DNA from: Spartobacteria bacterium
GTDB lineage: Bacteria; Verrucomicrobiota; Kiritimatiellia; RZYC01
Assembly: GCA_009930475.1 (NCBI GenBank)
Contig: RZYC01000002.1
Coordinates: 65,121-129,120 of the forward strand
DNA: 64,000 nt
Direction: 5' to 3'
Below are positions 18,164-28,190 of the stretch, in pieces (within the stretch, counting starts at the first letter, position 1; each line of letters begins with the position of its first letter). The translations under genes and the position numbers were made by a program. The notes beneath the pieces were generated by a model, which was given only the letters and a program-made list of their open reading frames with translations, did not search any database and was not told where the DNA came from.

Positions 18164-19909
18164 CTATTTCTTTTCCAGCCAACGAGGCCGGTCGGTTAAA
18201 AAAATCTGATCCATATCTCCCAGCGGGATACCCTGGGCCAGGGGGAAATCAGAGGGTATCCGCCCCTGCAAAATGGGAAACCACGACTTCTCAGCCCCTG
18301 CGATTAAATCCCGCACATACCGTTTGTCCCGAGTAATCGTCGTGATATACAGCCCGCTGATACGCTTCGTATAATCGTTTATTTCATAAAATTCGTCCAC
18401 CGTTCCCGGGATCAGCAATGAATTGCGCCCCCCATACCAGGCCGTGGCCCAGGGCATATCCGTGCACATGAGTTCGTCGGGCGTCAACATAGAGCTTACA
18501 TAGGTTATATAGGGCGGAAAATACGGGGGATAAGGAACGCCGACACGTGGTGGCAGCAGCGCAAACACCAACGGCAGTGCACATAGAAAAAAGAAAATAC
18601 TCGTCACCGCCGTATTAAATAGCGGAAGCGATAACTCCATCCGCTCTAATAAAAGAAGGAAAAATACCAATCCATACAATAGGACAAACGGCCAAAAGAT
18701 GTGCATCAGCAGATCGGTGGACTGTCCAAACAACGCGGCCAGCACCATTGAAAACAGCAAACCTGCAACAATGGGCCAGCGATACATCCGCACTTCTTTG
18801 CGCATAAAAGGATAAAACAGAGCCGCAAAAAAGAAGCACACCAGCAGCCCGTCTCCCAGCGTCCGCATGGGATGACTATACAAATCCTGAAACCGTTCCA
18901 TGCATTTGATCTGCAGCGCACTGATGACTTTACCCGTCGGAAGACTTGGGACAAGCTGCCGTTCAAATCCGTTTCCTGCATAGATTCCTGAGTCCGCAAG
19001 TACACCATAAGGTGCCAAGCCAAGCAATGATCCGCAGACAGAGTAATTGCGATACAGCCACGGCATGACACACAGCACGGCAACCAAAATGAAAATCAAT
19101 GCTAACCAACATTTCTTTTTGGCCGAGGACATCAGCAGCCCCATCAGAACAACCGGCATGATGATCACCGCACCGTAGCGGGTTAATATCGCCAGACCAC
19201 AAAAAATACCGGACAGCACCACGAATACGAGTGCCATTCCGAAAGAACGCTCTGCAAGATAATCTTCATCATCTGTCACCGAACATCCCGCCGCGCATAA
19301 AGCAAAATAACTGGTCGCCAAACAGAACAATATCATCAGAGATATATTCAACCCCGATACCGCATCCGTCCAAACCGTTCGACTAAGAAAATACAAGGTC
19401 ATGCCCAGAAAACCGACACGTCGGTCAAAAAGACGACGTCCTAGCAAATAAACAAAAATCCCCGACAATAAAGAACTCAACAACCCCAGCGGTACAACGA
19501 CCCATTGCTCTGGCGGAAACACACGCATCCCCCGCTCCGCAGCAAATGGAGCCCCCGTCAGTTTGAAACCCAGTGATAGAAGATAAGGATACACCGGCGG
19601 ATGAATAATATCCGGATGGTGATCTATCTGGGGCTGATGCGAGGACGAATGATCAATCATGTACCAGAGACTAACCGGACGGACGCACTGTGTCGTGAAG
19701 CCTTTTCCCGCAGCAATATTTCTGCCCAGCTGTCCATAATCCATCGATTCCGCATCGCGAAGTCCCTTAAACTGCGACACCGTGAACAACGCCATGATCA
19801 CCAGAATAAATAATGCATACAGACACGCTTTTATAATGGTGAGACCGATACCTACATCGACATTATATACTAAATCCTGAATTCGCGATTCAAACGGTCT
19901 CATCGCCAT
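18164..19909 (-). CDS. Family 39-type (ArnT/PMT-like) membrane glycosyltransferase
   Basis: A 581-residue protein with about ten to twelve membrane segments, the GT-C layout. The first periplasmic loop contains the acidic pair in DAESMDYGQLGRN, followed by HHPDIIHPPVYPYLL and FDRRVGFLGMTLYFLSRTVW, as in polyprenyl-phosphate-sugar-dependent transferases. The soluble C-terminal domain is about 130 residues. It lies upstream of greA on the same strand, separated by 111 bases, and diverges from the HtrA-like gene. Acceptor unknown. Confidence 0.8.
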   Translation of the reverse strand: MAMRPFESRIQDLVYNVDVGIGLTIIKACLYALFILVIMALFTVSQFKGLRDAESMDYGQLGRNIAAGKGFTTQCVRPVSLWYMIDHSSSHQPQIDHHPDIIHPPVYPYLLSLGFKLTGAPFAAERGMRVFPPEQWVVVPLGLLSSLLSGIFVYLLGRRLFDRRVGFLGMTLYFLSRTVWTDAVSGLNISLMILFCLATSYFALCAAGCSVTDDEDYLAERSFGMALVFVVLSGIFCGLAILTRYGAVIIMPVVLMGLLMSSAKKKCWLALIFILVAVLCVMPWLYRNYSVCGSLLGLAPYGVLADSGIYAGNGFERQLVPSLPTGKVISALQIKCMERFQDLYSHPMRTLGDGLLVCFFFAALFYPFMRKEVRMYRWPIVAGLLFSMVLAALFGQSTDLLMHIFWPFVLLYGLVFFLLLLERMELSLPLFNTAVTSIFFFLCALPLVFALLPPRVGVPYPPYFPPYITYVSSMLTPDELMCTDMPWATAWYGGRNSLLIPGTVDEFYEINDYTKRISGLYITTITRDKRYVRDLIAGAEKSWFPILQGRIPSDFPLAQGIPLGDMDQIFLTDRPRWLEKK

Positions 19910-20069
19910 AACAATCTACCTCGCCTGTTTACCTGAATACGTAAGTGCGGGAAGATAACGTACAGCGCATATCATTGCAAAGGAAATCCATGTTAACGCC
20001 CATCAAAGAAACAGCGGAACATCCTGCCCTTCCCCACTTCGACCAGTCAATGTAAAAATTATAATTAGT

Positions 20070-20099
20070 CTGATAAATTATCATTTATGAATCTATACT
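20070..20099 (+). promoter_or_regulatory. Putative promoter with palindromic site upstream of htrA-like gene
   Basis: A perfect 6-1-6 palindrome TGATAAATTATCA lies at 20071-20083, and a TATACT hexamer at 20094-20099 lies 17 bases after its left half. The arrangement would let a regulator bind over the -35 region. The gene starts 76 bases further on. Confidence 0.4.
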
Positions 20100-20175
20100 T
20101 CTTCGCTTTTTGCTTCTCATATACATGCGGAGCAGGCTATTGTGCCTCGATACATAGTCATAGGAGTCATTTATT

Positions 20176-21657
20176 ATGCGCCACCTTTTTTTTATCCTCT
20201 GCGCGCTGCTTTCTTGTGCAGCTCAGTTATTCGCGGATGACCGTCTCAAGGCCTCCTTGGGTGAAATCGATATGTCGGCGATTGTCAAAATTTATACAAT
20301 TCACAATCTCCCTGACTATTATAATCCATGGTCCATGGAAGGGCCACGGGGAACCACGGGATCTGGATGCATCATTTCGGGCAAACGCATTCTTACCAAC
20401 GCCCACGTCGTAAGTGATGAAACGTTCATCCAGGTGCGACGCTACGGGTTTGCTAAAAAATTTACAGCACGGGTCATCAGTGTATCCCACGACGCCGATT
20501 TAGCGGTATTAACGGTTGATGACGCTGATTTCTTTACCGATGTTACTCCGCTTGAATTTGATGGACTACCTCAGCCCCAGGAGGAGGTTACGGTCTACGG
20601 CTTTCCGTACGGGGGCGATACGCTCAGCACAACGCGCGGCGTCATATCCCGCATTGAACATCGTACCTATGCACACAGCTCCTATTACCTGCTGGCCGCT
20701 CAACTGGATGCAGCAATCAATCCGGGGAACAGCGGAGGGCCGGTGCTGCACAGCAACCGAATTGCCGGTGTGGTCATGCAGGGATTCAGTTCAGCGGAAA
20801 ACATCGGCTACATGGTGCCCTCCCCCATCATAAAACATTTTTTTCTGGATATGGAAGATGGTCGTTATGACGGATTTCCAACACTCGGTGTGGAGTCGCA
20901 GACATTAGAAAGCCCTAGTCTTAAACGGAAATTCGGCCTACCTGACGATCAGACGGGCTTGCTGATTTATCAAATCCCCCCTGATTCCCCGTCGTATAAT
21001 CGACTTGCGCCTTCCGATATTATTACTTCTGTAGATGGCAACGCCATCGCCGATGACGGCACGATTGAATTTCGGCCGCGCGAACGCACCAGTGCGGCGC
21101 ACCAGATACAGCTTAAACAGATTGGTGAATCTGTCGACCTCACAGTCTGGCGCAGCAACAATCTTCAAACCATCACGATTCCACTGACTAAATCCATTTC
21201 CGATATGATGCAGATTCCTGCGGATCAATATGACGTACAACCATCATATTATATCTGGGGCGGCCTTGTTTTCGTACCGTTAACAAAAAATCTTCTCAAG
21301 GAATGGGGCAGCAGCTGGCATGACAAAGCACCTACACACCTGGTTGCACTCTATGATGACAATCATTACGAAGATCAAAAGGAAACGGTTTTATTGCTCA
21401 AAGTACTGCCAGATGACATCAATCAAGGCTATCATAACTATGCGTACTGGGTTGTGGATCGCATCAATGACCAGCCAGTAGCAGGTCTACAGGATCTGGT
21501 GACCCGTATAGAGGCAGGTAAAAGCACCCCATTCACCACCTTGACGAACAAAAAAGGCGAGCAGATCGTTCTGGACAATCACGATGTGGCTCAAAAATCT
21601 GCCTTACTGCTACAACATTACCGTATTCCTTCAGATCGTTCCGCCGACCTGCAATGA
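20176..21657 (+). CDS. Secreted HtrA/Deg-like serine protease with PDZ domains
   Basis: A 493-residue protein with a signal peptide (MRHLFFILCALLSCAAQLFA). The trypsin-like domain has the full triad: H77 in LTNAHVV, D108 in DADLAVL and S186 in GNSGGPV. After it come PDZ-like regions (DQTGLLIYQIPPDSPSYNRLAPSDIITSVDG) and a long C-terminal part with another PDZ-like fold. The domain order resembles the plant-type Deg proteins with a tandem PDZ end. It probably acts in the periplasm on misfolded proteins. Start supported by AGGAG nine bases upstream. Divergent from the GT39 gene and followed by a DedA gene. Confidence 0.85.
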   Translation: MRHLFFILCALLSCAAQLFADDRLKASLGEIDMSAIVKIYTIHNLPDYYNPWSMEGPRGTTGSGCIISGKRILTNAHVVSDETFIQVRRYGFAKKFTARVISVSHDADLAVLTVDDADFFTDVTPLEFDGLPQPQEEVTVYGFPYGGDTLSTTRGVISRIEHRTYAHSSYYLLAAQLDAAINPGNSGGPVLHSNRIAGVVMQGFSSAENIGYMVPSPIIKHFFLDMEDGRYDGFPTLGVESQTLESPSLKRKFGLPDDQTGLLIYQIPPDSPSYNRLAPSDIITSVDGNAIADDGTIEFRPRERTSAAHQIQLKQIGESVDLTVWRSNNLQTITIPLTKSISDMMQIPADQYDVQPSYYIWGGLVFVPLTKNLLKEWGSSWHDKAPTHLVALYDDNHYEDQKETVLLLKVLPDDINQGYHNYAYWVVDRINDQPVAGLQDLVTRIEAGKSTPFTTLTNKKGEQIVLDNHDVAQKSALLLQHYRIPSDRSADLQ

Positions 21658-21689
21658 TCTAAGCAAAAAACAACGAACGAAAGCAAAAT

Positions 21690-22292
21690 ATGAGCGACGT
21701 ATGGAATGAATTGATCCGGCAGTATGGTTATCTGGCTGTTTTTGCTGGATCCTTTATTGAAGGAGAAACCATCATTCTTATTGGCGGATTTTTGGCGCGA
21801 TGCCGGCTGCTGAAACTGGACTGGGTCATTGTAACCGCTATTGCCGGGGCATTTGCCGGGGATCAGTGCATGTTCTTCATCGGGCGCTGGTTTGGAGGTT
21901 CCCTGTTACAAAAAAGGCCTCACCTAAGACACAAAGCCGATCGCATTCGTTCCATGGTGGAACAGCACGAAAAAAAGGCACTGATTTTACTGCGATTCAT
22001 GTACGGCATGCGCACGGCCGCCCCAATCATTATCGGAGCAAGCCAGTTCAGTGCGGCCAGGTACTTCTGGCTTGATTTTATCGCAACCATCACATGGGCT
22101 TTCAGTTACGGAATCATTGGCTATTTATTCGGGCAGGCGATGGAACCTTTTCTGGGGGAGCTCAAACGACATGCATTGCTGATATCTCTCACTCTATTTA
22201 TTGTCGGCAGCGGCGTCTTTCTGATCGGACTGTGGCTGAGGCGCAAAAAAGATACACTGGAAATGGCCAATGAAGATCCTTCACATAGTTAA
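21690..22292 (+). CDS. DedA-family membrane protein
   Basis: A 200-residue inner-membrane protein. The opening YGYLAVFAGSFIEGETIILIGG and the later LLRFMYGMRTAAPIIIGAS (with the conserved arginines) are DedA/VTT signatures. DedA proteins are lipid scramblases or undecaprenyl-phosphate flippases. Its 3' end overlaps the following GT4 gene by 23 bases. Together with the DUF368 gene it gives the window two candidate carrier-lipid transporters. Confidence 0.87.
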   Translation: MSDVWNELIRQYGYLAVFAGSFIEGETIILIGGFLARCRLLKLDWVIVTAIAGAFAGDQCMFFIGRWFGGSLLQKRPHLRHKADRIRSMVEQHEKKALILLRFMYGMRTAAPIIIGASQFSAARYFWLDFIATITWAFSYGIIGYLFGQAMEPFLGELKRHALLISLTLFIVGSGVFLIGLWLRRKKDTLEMANEDPSHS

Positions 22293-23409
22293 CGACTTGA
22301 TAAGGGGCGGGTCAGAAGGACAATGCGCCCGTGTTGCCATGGGATTGGTTCAGCGAAGCTCGGATATTCACCGGGTGGCAGTCTTCCGACGACAAGGTTA
22401 TTTTCTCGGCACCGTCGAAGAAACATGCGGCTCCGTATATGAAATACCGATTCGCAAACTACTACAATGGAACACACTAACGAGCATTCGGCAACTTGCC
22501 CACTGGATTCGTGAAGAACACTTTCAGCTGGTTCATACATGGGATGCGGAATCGACTATTTTCGGCGGCGCCGCCTGTTTACTAGCCCATTCCAAGTTGA
22601 TAACAAGCCGTCGTGATCTGGGGGAAATCTATCCTGCATGGAAACAGCACATGTTACGCTGGATGGATCGACGTGCGGATCGGGTCGTCGTCAATGCACT
22701 GGCCGTAGGCAACCACTTCCAAGCGCAAGGTCTTCCGTCCTATCGCTGGACGCTGATACATAATGTAATGGATACCTCTGAATTCGACAAGGAGATGCGA
22801 AAACAAGTGGCATCACGCACCGCACCCGTACCCGAAGGCACCCTTAAAGTCATATGTGTATCAAGATTAGATCCAGAAAAAGATCATGCGATGCTGCTGC
22901 ATGCGGTGACTCAGGTGGTGAAGAGTAAAAAAATGCATCTGTATATTGTCGGCGACGGATGTGAAAGAACCCGACTGCAACATCAGGTCGAACAGCTGGA
23001 TATACAACCACACGTTACATTCCTGGGCGAACGCATGGATATCCCGCAGCTACTCAGCGAAATGGATGCAGGCGTATTGGTTCCCCGCAGCAATGAAGGC
23101 CTTTCCAACAGCATTCTTGAGTATATGGCGGCGAGCCTCCCTGTTATTTGCACGGACTGCGGGGGCAACAAGGAGCTGGTAGATGATGAGGGAAACGGCA
23201 TAATCGTCCCTATTAGCAATGCAGACGCTGCGGCATCATCAATCATACGTCTGACCGACCCTGAGCAACGCATACGTATGGGACGTGCCGGACGCGTCAA
23301 ACTGCTGCGTTCCTTCAGCATGGATAGCATCCTCAGCTCCTTCGAGGAATTATACCAAGAGGTGATCGGCGGACATATAAACCCTTCCTCTACATCACAG
23401 ACGGAGTAA
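22270..23409 (+). CDS. Family 4 glycosyltransferase
   Basis: A 379-residue GT-B enzyme. The N-terminal acceptor half opens with KILHIVNDLIRGGSEGQCARVA and the C-terminal donor half carries VSRLDPEKDHAMLL, VGDGCERTRL and the EX7E-type segment in RSNEGLSNSILEYMAASLPVI. The start lies inside the DedA gene, and the deacetylase gene begins two bases after its stop, so the three genes form one unit. Likely to build a surface or secreted polysaccharide. Confidence 0.88.
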   Translation: MKILHIVNDLIRGGSEGQCARVAMGLVQRSSDIHRVAVFRRQGYFLGTVEETCGSVYEIPIRKLLQWNTLTSIRQLAHWIREEHFQLVHTWDAESTIFGGAACLLAHSKLITSRRDLGEIYPAWKQHMLRWMDRRADRVVVNALAVGNHFQAQGLPSYRWTLIHNVMDTSEFDKEMRKQVASRTAPVPEGTLKVICVSRLDPEKDHAMLLHAVTQVVKSKKMHLYIVGDGCERTRLQHQVEQLDIQPHVTFLGERMDIPQLLSEMDAGVLVPRSNEGLSNSILEYMAASLPVICTDCGGNKELVDDEGNGIIVPISNADAAASSIIRLTDPEQRIRMGRAGRVKLLRSFSMDSILSSFEELYQEVIGGHINPSSTSQTE

Positions 23410-23411
23410 GC

Positions 23412-24365
23412 ATGCAACGCGCACAATTAAAAAAATGGCTGTTCAAAACCCTTGGATACAGCGGCGTGACAAAGCTAATGCGATATAAATATCGCAAACG
23501 AATGCGTATTTTATCTTTTCATGGCGTTATAGACGATTCACGGTCGAAGGAACGCTGGAACAGTGACGGGTTCTTTGTCTCTGAATCTCTTTTTCGCGAA
23601 CAAATGGCATATATCAGTACGCTTTTCAATCCCGTACCGCTGGGGCATTCCGTTGAGGCGAAGTGCTGGCCGGATAACGCAGCAGCCCTGACATTTGACG
23701 ATGGGTTTTTAAACAATGCAACGATCGCAGCTCCCATTCTACGCGAATTAAACATCCCTGCCACCTTTTTCATTACCACCGGATTTATCGACAAAACCGC
23801 ATGTCCATGGTGGATGATTTTCCGTTCATTCGCTGAAAATAACTGGGCAGAAACCGGAGATGCTTTTCGGATACGACTTGCCCGCGAAGAAAAAGAACTG
23901 CGAAATCTTTCTGATAAAGAACGGATGTCCAGACTTACACAAAAAGGCCTTGTTTTCGATGAAGCCCATGTGCCTAGGGGAGCAGGAATGATGTCATGGG
24001 ATCACATTGAAAAACTGGCTCAGGACGGCTTTGAAATTGGAGCCCATACCGTTCATCATTTATCTATGGGACACGACACACAACAAATCCACAATGAAAT
24101 AATTCAATCCACAGAGCGATTACGTCAGAAAACAACATCCCCCATCCACGGCTTCTCCTATCCCTATGGAGCAAAAAGCAATCTTGGTTCATGCTTAACG
24201 GCATTGCAAAAAGGTAAACTGAATTATGCAGTAACAGATATCCCCGGATGGACAGCTCACTCAACGGAGCCATACCTTCTCCCCCGGTTCGCCATCACTG
24301 GGCGACACCAACGGGAGGATATAGATGTCCTGTTAAGCGGATGCCGCACACGGATCGGGCAATAA
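23412..24365 (+). CDS. Polysaccharide deacetylase (NodB-like)
   Basis: A 317-residue protein with the NodB domain: ALTFDDGFLNN holds the catalytic and metal aspartates, and GAHTVHHLSMGH gives the HxxxH metal site. A later FSYPYG motif is also typical. No signal peptide is obvious. It should remove N-acetyl groups from a glycan, probably the product of the adjacent GT4. GGAG five bases before the ATG supports the start. Confidence 0.85.
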   Translation: MQRAQLKKWLFKTLGYSGVTKLMRYKYRKRMRILSFHGVIDDSRSKERWNSDGFFVSESLFREQMAYISTLFNPVPLGHSVEAKCWPDNAAALTFDDGFLNNATIAAPILRELNIPATFFITTGFIDKTACPWWMIFRSFAENNWAETGDAFRIRLAREEKELRNLSDKERMSRLTQKGLVFDEAHVPRGAGMMSWDHIEKLAQDGFEIGAHTVHHLSMGHDTQQIHNEIIQSTERLRQKTTSPIHGFSYPYGAKSNLGSCLTALQKGKLNYAVTDIPGWTAHSTEPYLLPRFAITGRHQREDIDVLLSGCRTRIGQ

Positions 24366-24422
24366 CCACCTGCGACAATTCCGCCTGACGATGAATGTCT
24401 CCATCCTCTATATTTCCATGCA

Positions 24423-25343
24423 TTATTGACTGTTCGGTATTTGTGCACATCGTTCAACAATGGCCACAATATCATTGTCGTTCATATCCGGATGGATATC
24501 AATCCACTGCATCGCCGCCTGATGTCGAAACCAAGTGAACTGACGCTTGGCGAGGCGCCGGGTACGAATGATTGTTTTTTCTATGGCATCCGCTTCATTG
24601 CACTGGCCGTCCAGTACAGCAAAGGCTTCGGCATAACCAATGGCCTGCAGAGCCGTGGATGACAGAGGCATCTGCGCACGCAGTTTACGGGCTTCTTCCA
24701 GTAACCCTTCGGCGTACATCTGGTGGACGCGCAGAGCAATGCGTTCTTTTAAAATCGTACGATCCATATTCAGCCCCAGCATCACCGGCCTGGCCTTGTG
24801 TTTCCATGAATCCGGAAGTGTGCCCGCAGCACTCCATTCCATCGCCCGGACAATGCGACGTGCATTCATGGGATCGTCCAGCCTTTCCAATAAACCGGGA
24901 TATCGGGATTCAGCCCATTGCTGCAGACCGGTGATTCCGTTCGTGGTCAGAATGGCGTCCGATTCTGCGCGCAATGCATTGTCGGCCGGAGCAACATCAT
25001 CCAGTCCCTGCATCAGCGCACGAACATACAACCCGGTTCCGCCAGCCACAATGGGCAGGGTTCCAGGCGGCAATGCTCGGCATTGCTCTTCCACAGCGCA
25101 TACATAACTGCCCGTGCTGAACGATTCCGACGGATCGGTTAGATCCAGACCCAAATAAGTAACTTCGGCCCGTTCATCCATCGATGGCTTGGCTGTACCG
25201 ATATCCATACCTCGATAAACAAGCATCGAATCGGCTGAAATCACAGGACAACCGTGCTTGACGGCCCATTTATGCGCAATCCTCGTTTTACCCACAGCGG
25301 TGGGCCCGACCAGCGTATAAAAAGGAATGGATAAGCCGCTCAT
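24423..25343 (-). CDS. miaA: tRNA dimethylallyltransferase
   Basis: A 306-residue enzyme that adds dimethylallyl to A37 of tRNAs reading UNN codons. The P-loop is GPTAVGKTRIAH; DSMLVYRGMDIGTAKP and VAGGTGLYVRALMQGL are diagnostic. RRLAKRQFTWFRH near the C-terminus is the conserved tRNA-binding block. It lies 24 bases after alaS on the same strand and converges with the deacetylase gene. Confidence 0.95.
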   Translation of the reverse strand: MSGLSIPFYTLVGPTAVGKTRIAHKWAVKHGCPVISADSMLVYRGMDIGTAKPSMDERAEVTYLGLDLTDPSESFSTGSYVCAVEEQCRALPPGTLPIVAGGTGLYVRALMQGLDDVAPADNALRAESDAILTTNGITGLQQWAESRYPGLLERLDDPMNARRIVRAMEWSAAGTLPDSWKHKARPVMLGLNMDRTILKERIALRVHQMYAEGLLEEARKLRAQMPLSSTALQAIGYAEAFAVLDGQCNEADAIEKTIIRTRRLAKRQFTWFRHQAAMQWIDIHPDMNDNDIVAIVERCAQIPNSQ

Positions 25344-25367
25344 TACGCGTTCCTGTAAGGCTTGCCG

Positions 25368-28013
25368 TTATCCAAGGATACCGCCCACCACGTCAGTCAC
25401 AGCCGCAATCGCATCAGGAACTTTGGCTCCATTCTTGCCACCAGCCTGCGCTTTGCCGGGCTGACCACCACCGCCGCCACCGGCAATGCGTGCAATCTGA
25501 CCGATCAGTTTTCCGGCGTGGGCCCCCTTGCTGAACAGGTCATCGGAAACCGAACAAGCAAAAGCCGCTTTTCCACCGTTGCTGGCACCCAGAACAATGA
25601 TACCTGACGGCATTTTCTGGCGTAAAACATCCATTACACCGCGCAGGTTATCCGGGGTCATTTCCCCGCAATCGGCGGCCAGTAACGGAGTGCCATTTAC
25701 TTCGGTTTGCTTTTCCAGATACTGGTCTACGGAAGACAGTGCCGTCTTTTCTGCCAGGTCTTTTAATTCTTTTTCCATCTTGCGGGTCTTTTCCTGCAAT
25801 TGTTCCATGCGTGCAGGAATATCCTCCCAGGTGATGCTGTACTGGTGCGCGATTTGCTGCAGTACATCATGCTCCCTGCGTGTCCATGCCATAGCCGCTG
25901 TTCCACACATCGCTTCGATACGGCGAATGCCTGCGGCCACAGAGCTCTCTGAAACAATACGGAACGCGCCGATTTCACCGGTGCGGGTCACATGTGTTCC
26001 CCCGCAAAGTTCCTTGCTGAAACCACCGCAATCCACCACGCGCACGGTTTCACCGTATTTTTCATCGAAGACCGCGACAATACCGGAGTCCGGCACATCT
26101 TTCAGTGCCATTTCGTAGGTGTTGACCGGCGCATCCTGCATGATGGACGCATTGACATGATCTTCGATCTGCTTCAACAGATCCGGAGATAACGCTTCAA
26201 AGTGATTGAAATCAAAACGACAACGGTCATCGGCCACATACGAACCGGCCTGTTTGATATTCTTATTAACCAGTTCGCGCAGGGCGTAATTCATTAAATG
26301 TGTCGCGGTATGATGGCGCTGCAGTTGTAAACGGCGATGAGACATGACAAATACATGTACCGCATCGCCCTTATTCAATGTGCCGGATTCCAGTTTACCC
26401 ACATGCAGAATAATACCTGCGGCCGGTTTGCGTGTGTCATCGACCACAAAGCGAACTCCGTCGGCGGTAATTTCACCATGGTCGCCAATCTGTCCACCTG
26501 ATTCGGCGTAACAGGTCGTTTGATCCAAAATAACCTGTCCCGACTGACCTGCTGTCAGGGTTTCCACCTGTTGGCCATCTTGAAACAATGCGATGACCTT
26601 TGCGGGGCAGTCATGTTGCTCATATCCGGCAAAAACCGAAGAAATGCCCTGCTGAACGAGGTCGGAAATCTGATCCATTTCCTTTTTCTGTCCATCAGTA
26701 CGCCGTGCGGAACGAGCCCGCTGACGCTGTTCCTGCATCAGTTTTTCAAAGACATCCAGTTCCATGGTCAACCCCTTTTCTGAGGCCATCAGAGCAGTCA
26801 GATCATAGGGGAACCCATAGGTGTCATAGAGACGAAAAGCTTCATCACCGGGAAATGCCGCAGCGTTTGCTGCCATGGCGCGGGTGGAAACTTCTTCAAA
26901 CAAATCAATGCCGCGATCCAACGTGGATGCAAAACTGGCTTCTTCGGCTTCAATCGCGCGAATCACCATATCCTGATTGAGACGCAGTTCCGGAAAAATA
27001 TCGCCCATCTGATCCGCCAGTACAGGAACCAGCTTCGACATGAAAGGCTGTTTAAATCCGATCTTGCGGCCGTAACGCACCGCGCGGCGCAACAGGCGGC
27101 GCAGCACATAGCCACGGCCGTCATTGGAAGGTAACACGCCATCGGCAATGGCAAAACTCAGCGTGCGGACATGATCGGCGATCACGCGCATGGCTATCGC
27201 ATGTTCGCCCTCATAAGAACAACCAGACAAAGCACCCAGTGCCTGCAGTAACGGAGCAAACACATCGGTGTCATAGTTGGATTTCTTACCCTGAATCACG
27301 GCACACACACGTTCAAAACCCATGCCTGTATCCACGTGTTTACTGGGCAGCTCCTCCAGCGTGCCATCAGAGCGCCGATTGTATTGAATAAAGACCAAAT
27401 TCCAGATTTCAATGACTTCCGGACTGCCTGCATTGACCAGCGATCCACCGGATTTGTCGTCGGTGAGATCAATGTGGATTTCAGAACAGGGGCCACAGGG
27501 ACCCGTTTCACCCATTTCCCAGAAATTATCCTTTTCACCAAAGCGCTGAATATGCAGCGGGTCGATATCGGTGACGTCCTTCCAAATCGCCTCCGCTTCC
27601 GCATCATCCTTATAAACCGTGGCCCAAAGGCGATCCTTCGGCAACTTCCATACGTCCGTAAGCAATTCCCACGCCCAGCGAATCACTTCTCTTTTGTAGT
27701 AATCGCCGAAGGACCAGTTACCCAGCATTTCAAAGAAGGTATGATGATAGGTGTCGTGCCCGACCTCTTCCAGATCATTGTGCTTACCGCTGACGCGAAT
27801 ACACTTCTGCGTATCGGAAATACGGCGACAGTCCGGCTCGCGCACCCCGAGAAAATACTCTTTAAACTGGTTCATGCCGGCATTGGCAAACAATAACGTC
27901 GGATCCGCCGGAATCACCACCGGAGAACTCGGCACAATGTCATGCTGCTTGCTGCGGAAAAAATCGAGAAAAGACTGTCTGATTTCAGATGAAGTCATCG
28001 TACCCGTTGTCAT
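25368..28013 (-). CDS. alaS: Alanyl-tRNA synthetase
   Basis: An 881-residue class II synthetase. The N-terminal catalytic domain begins SSEIRQSFLDFFRSKQHDIVPSS-like and contains LFANAGMNQFK. The editing domain has HHTATH (HxxxH) and CGGTHV zinc residues, and the glycine-rich DHHA1 C-terminal domain contains GGGGGGQPGKAQAGG. Full length for the family. It is upstream of miaA in one unit. Confidence 0.97.
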   Translation of the reverse strand: MTTGTMTSSEIRQSFLDFFRSKQHDIVPSSPVVIPADPTLLFANAGMNQFKEYFLGVREPDCRRISDTQKCIRVSGKHNDLEEVGHDTYHHTFFEMLGNWSFGDYYKREVIRWAWELLTDVWKLPKDRLWATVYKDDAEAEAIWKDVTDIDPLHIQRFGEKDNFWEMGETGPCGPCSEIHIDLTDDKSGGSLVNAGSPEVIEIWNLVFIQYNRRSDGTLEELPSKHVDTGMGFERVCAVIQGKKSNYDTDVFAPLLQALGALSGCSYEGEHAIAMRVIADHVRTLSFAIADGVLPSNDGRGYVLRRLLRRAVRYGRKIGFKQPFMSKLVPVLADQMGDIFPELRLNQDMVIRAIEAEEASFASTLDRGIDLFEEVSTRAMAANAAAFPGDEAFRLYDTYGFPYDLTALMASEKGLTMELDVFEKLMQEQRQRARSARRTDGQKKEMDQISDLVQQGISSVFAGYEQHDCPAKVIALFQDGQQVETLTAGQSGQVILDQTTCYAESGGQIGDHGEITADGVRFVVDDTRKPAAGIILHVGKLESGTLNKGDAVHVFVMSHRRLQLQRHHTATHLMNYALRELVNKNIKQAGSYVADDRCRFDFNHFEALSPDLLKQIEDHVNASIMQDAPVNTYEMALKDVPDSGIVAVFDEKYGETVRVVDCGGFSKELCGGTHVTRTGEIGAFRIVSESSVAAGIRRIEAMCGTAAMAWTRREHDVLQQIAHQYSITWEDIPARMEQLQEKTRKMEKELKDLAEKTALSSVDQYLEKQTEVNGTPLLAADCGEMTPDNLRGVMDVLRQKMPSGIIVLGASNGGKAAFACSVSDDLFSKGAHAGKLIGQIARIAGGGGGGQPGKAQAGGKNGAKVPDAIAAVTDVVGGILG

Positions 28014-28190
28014 AATCTATACTCTCCAAAAGTGATGTTTATTTAATCGCCGCGACAGGACATGACCCTTCGCTTTTCGACACGAAAAGTCTAATGAACC
28101 ACAAACACCATCGGGAAACAACACAAAATCTGACACCACCCATACGGCAAAAAATTATGCCGGCCGCACGAGCACTGTCCGCCCTGAAAA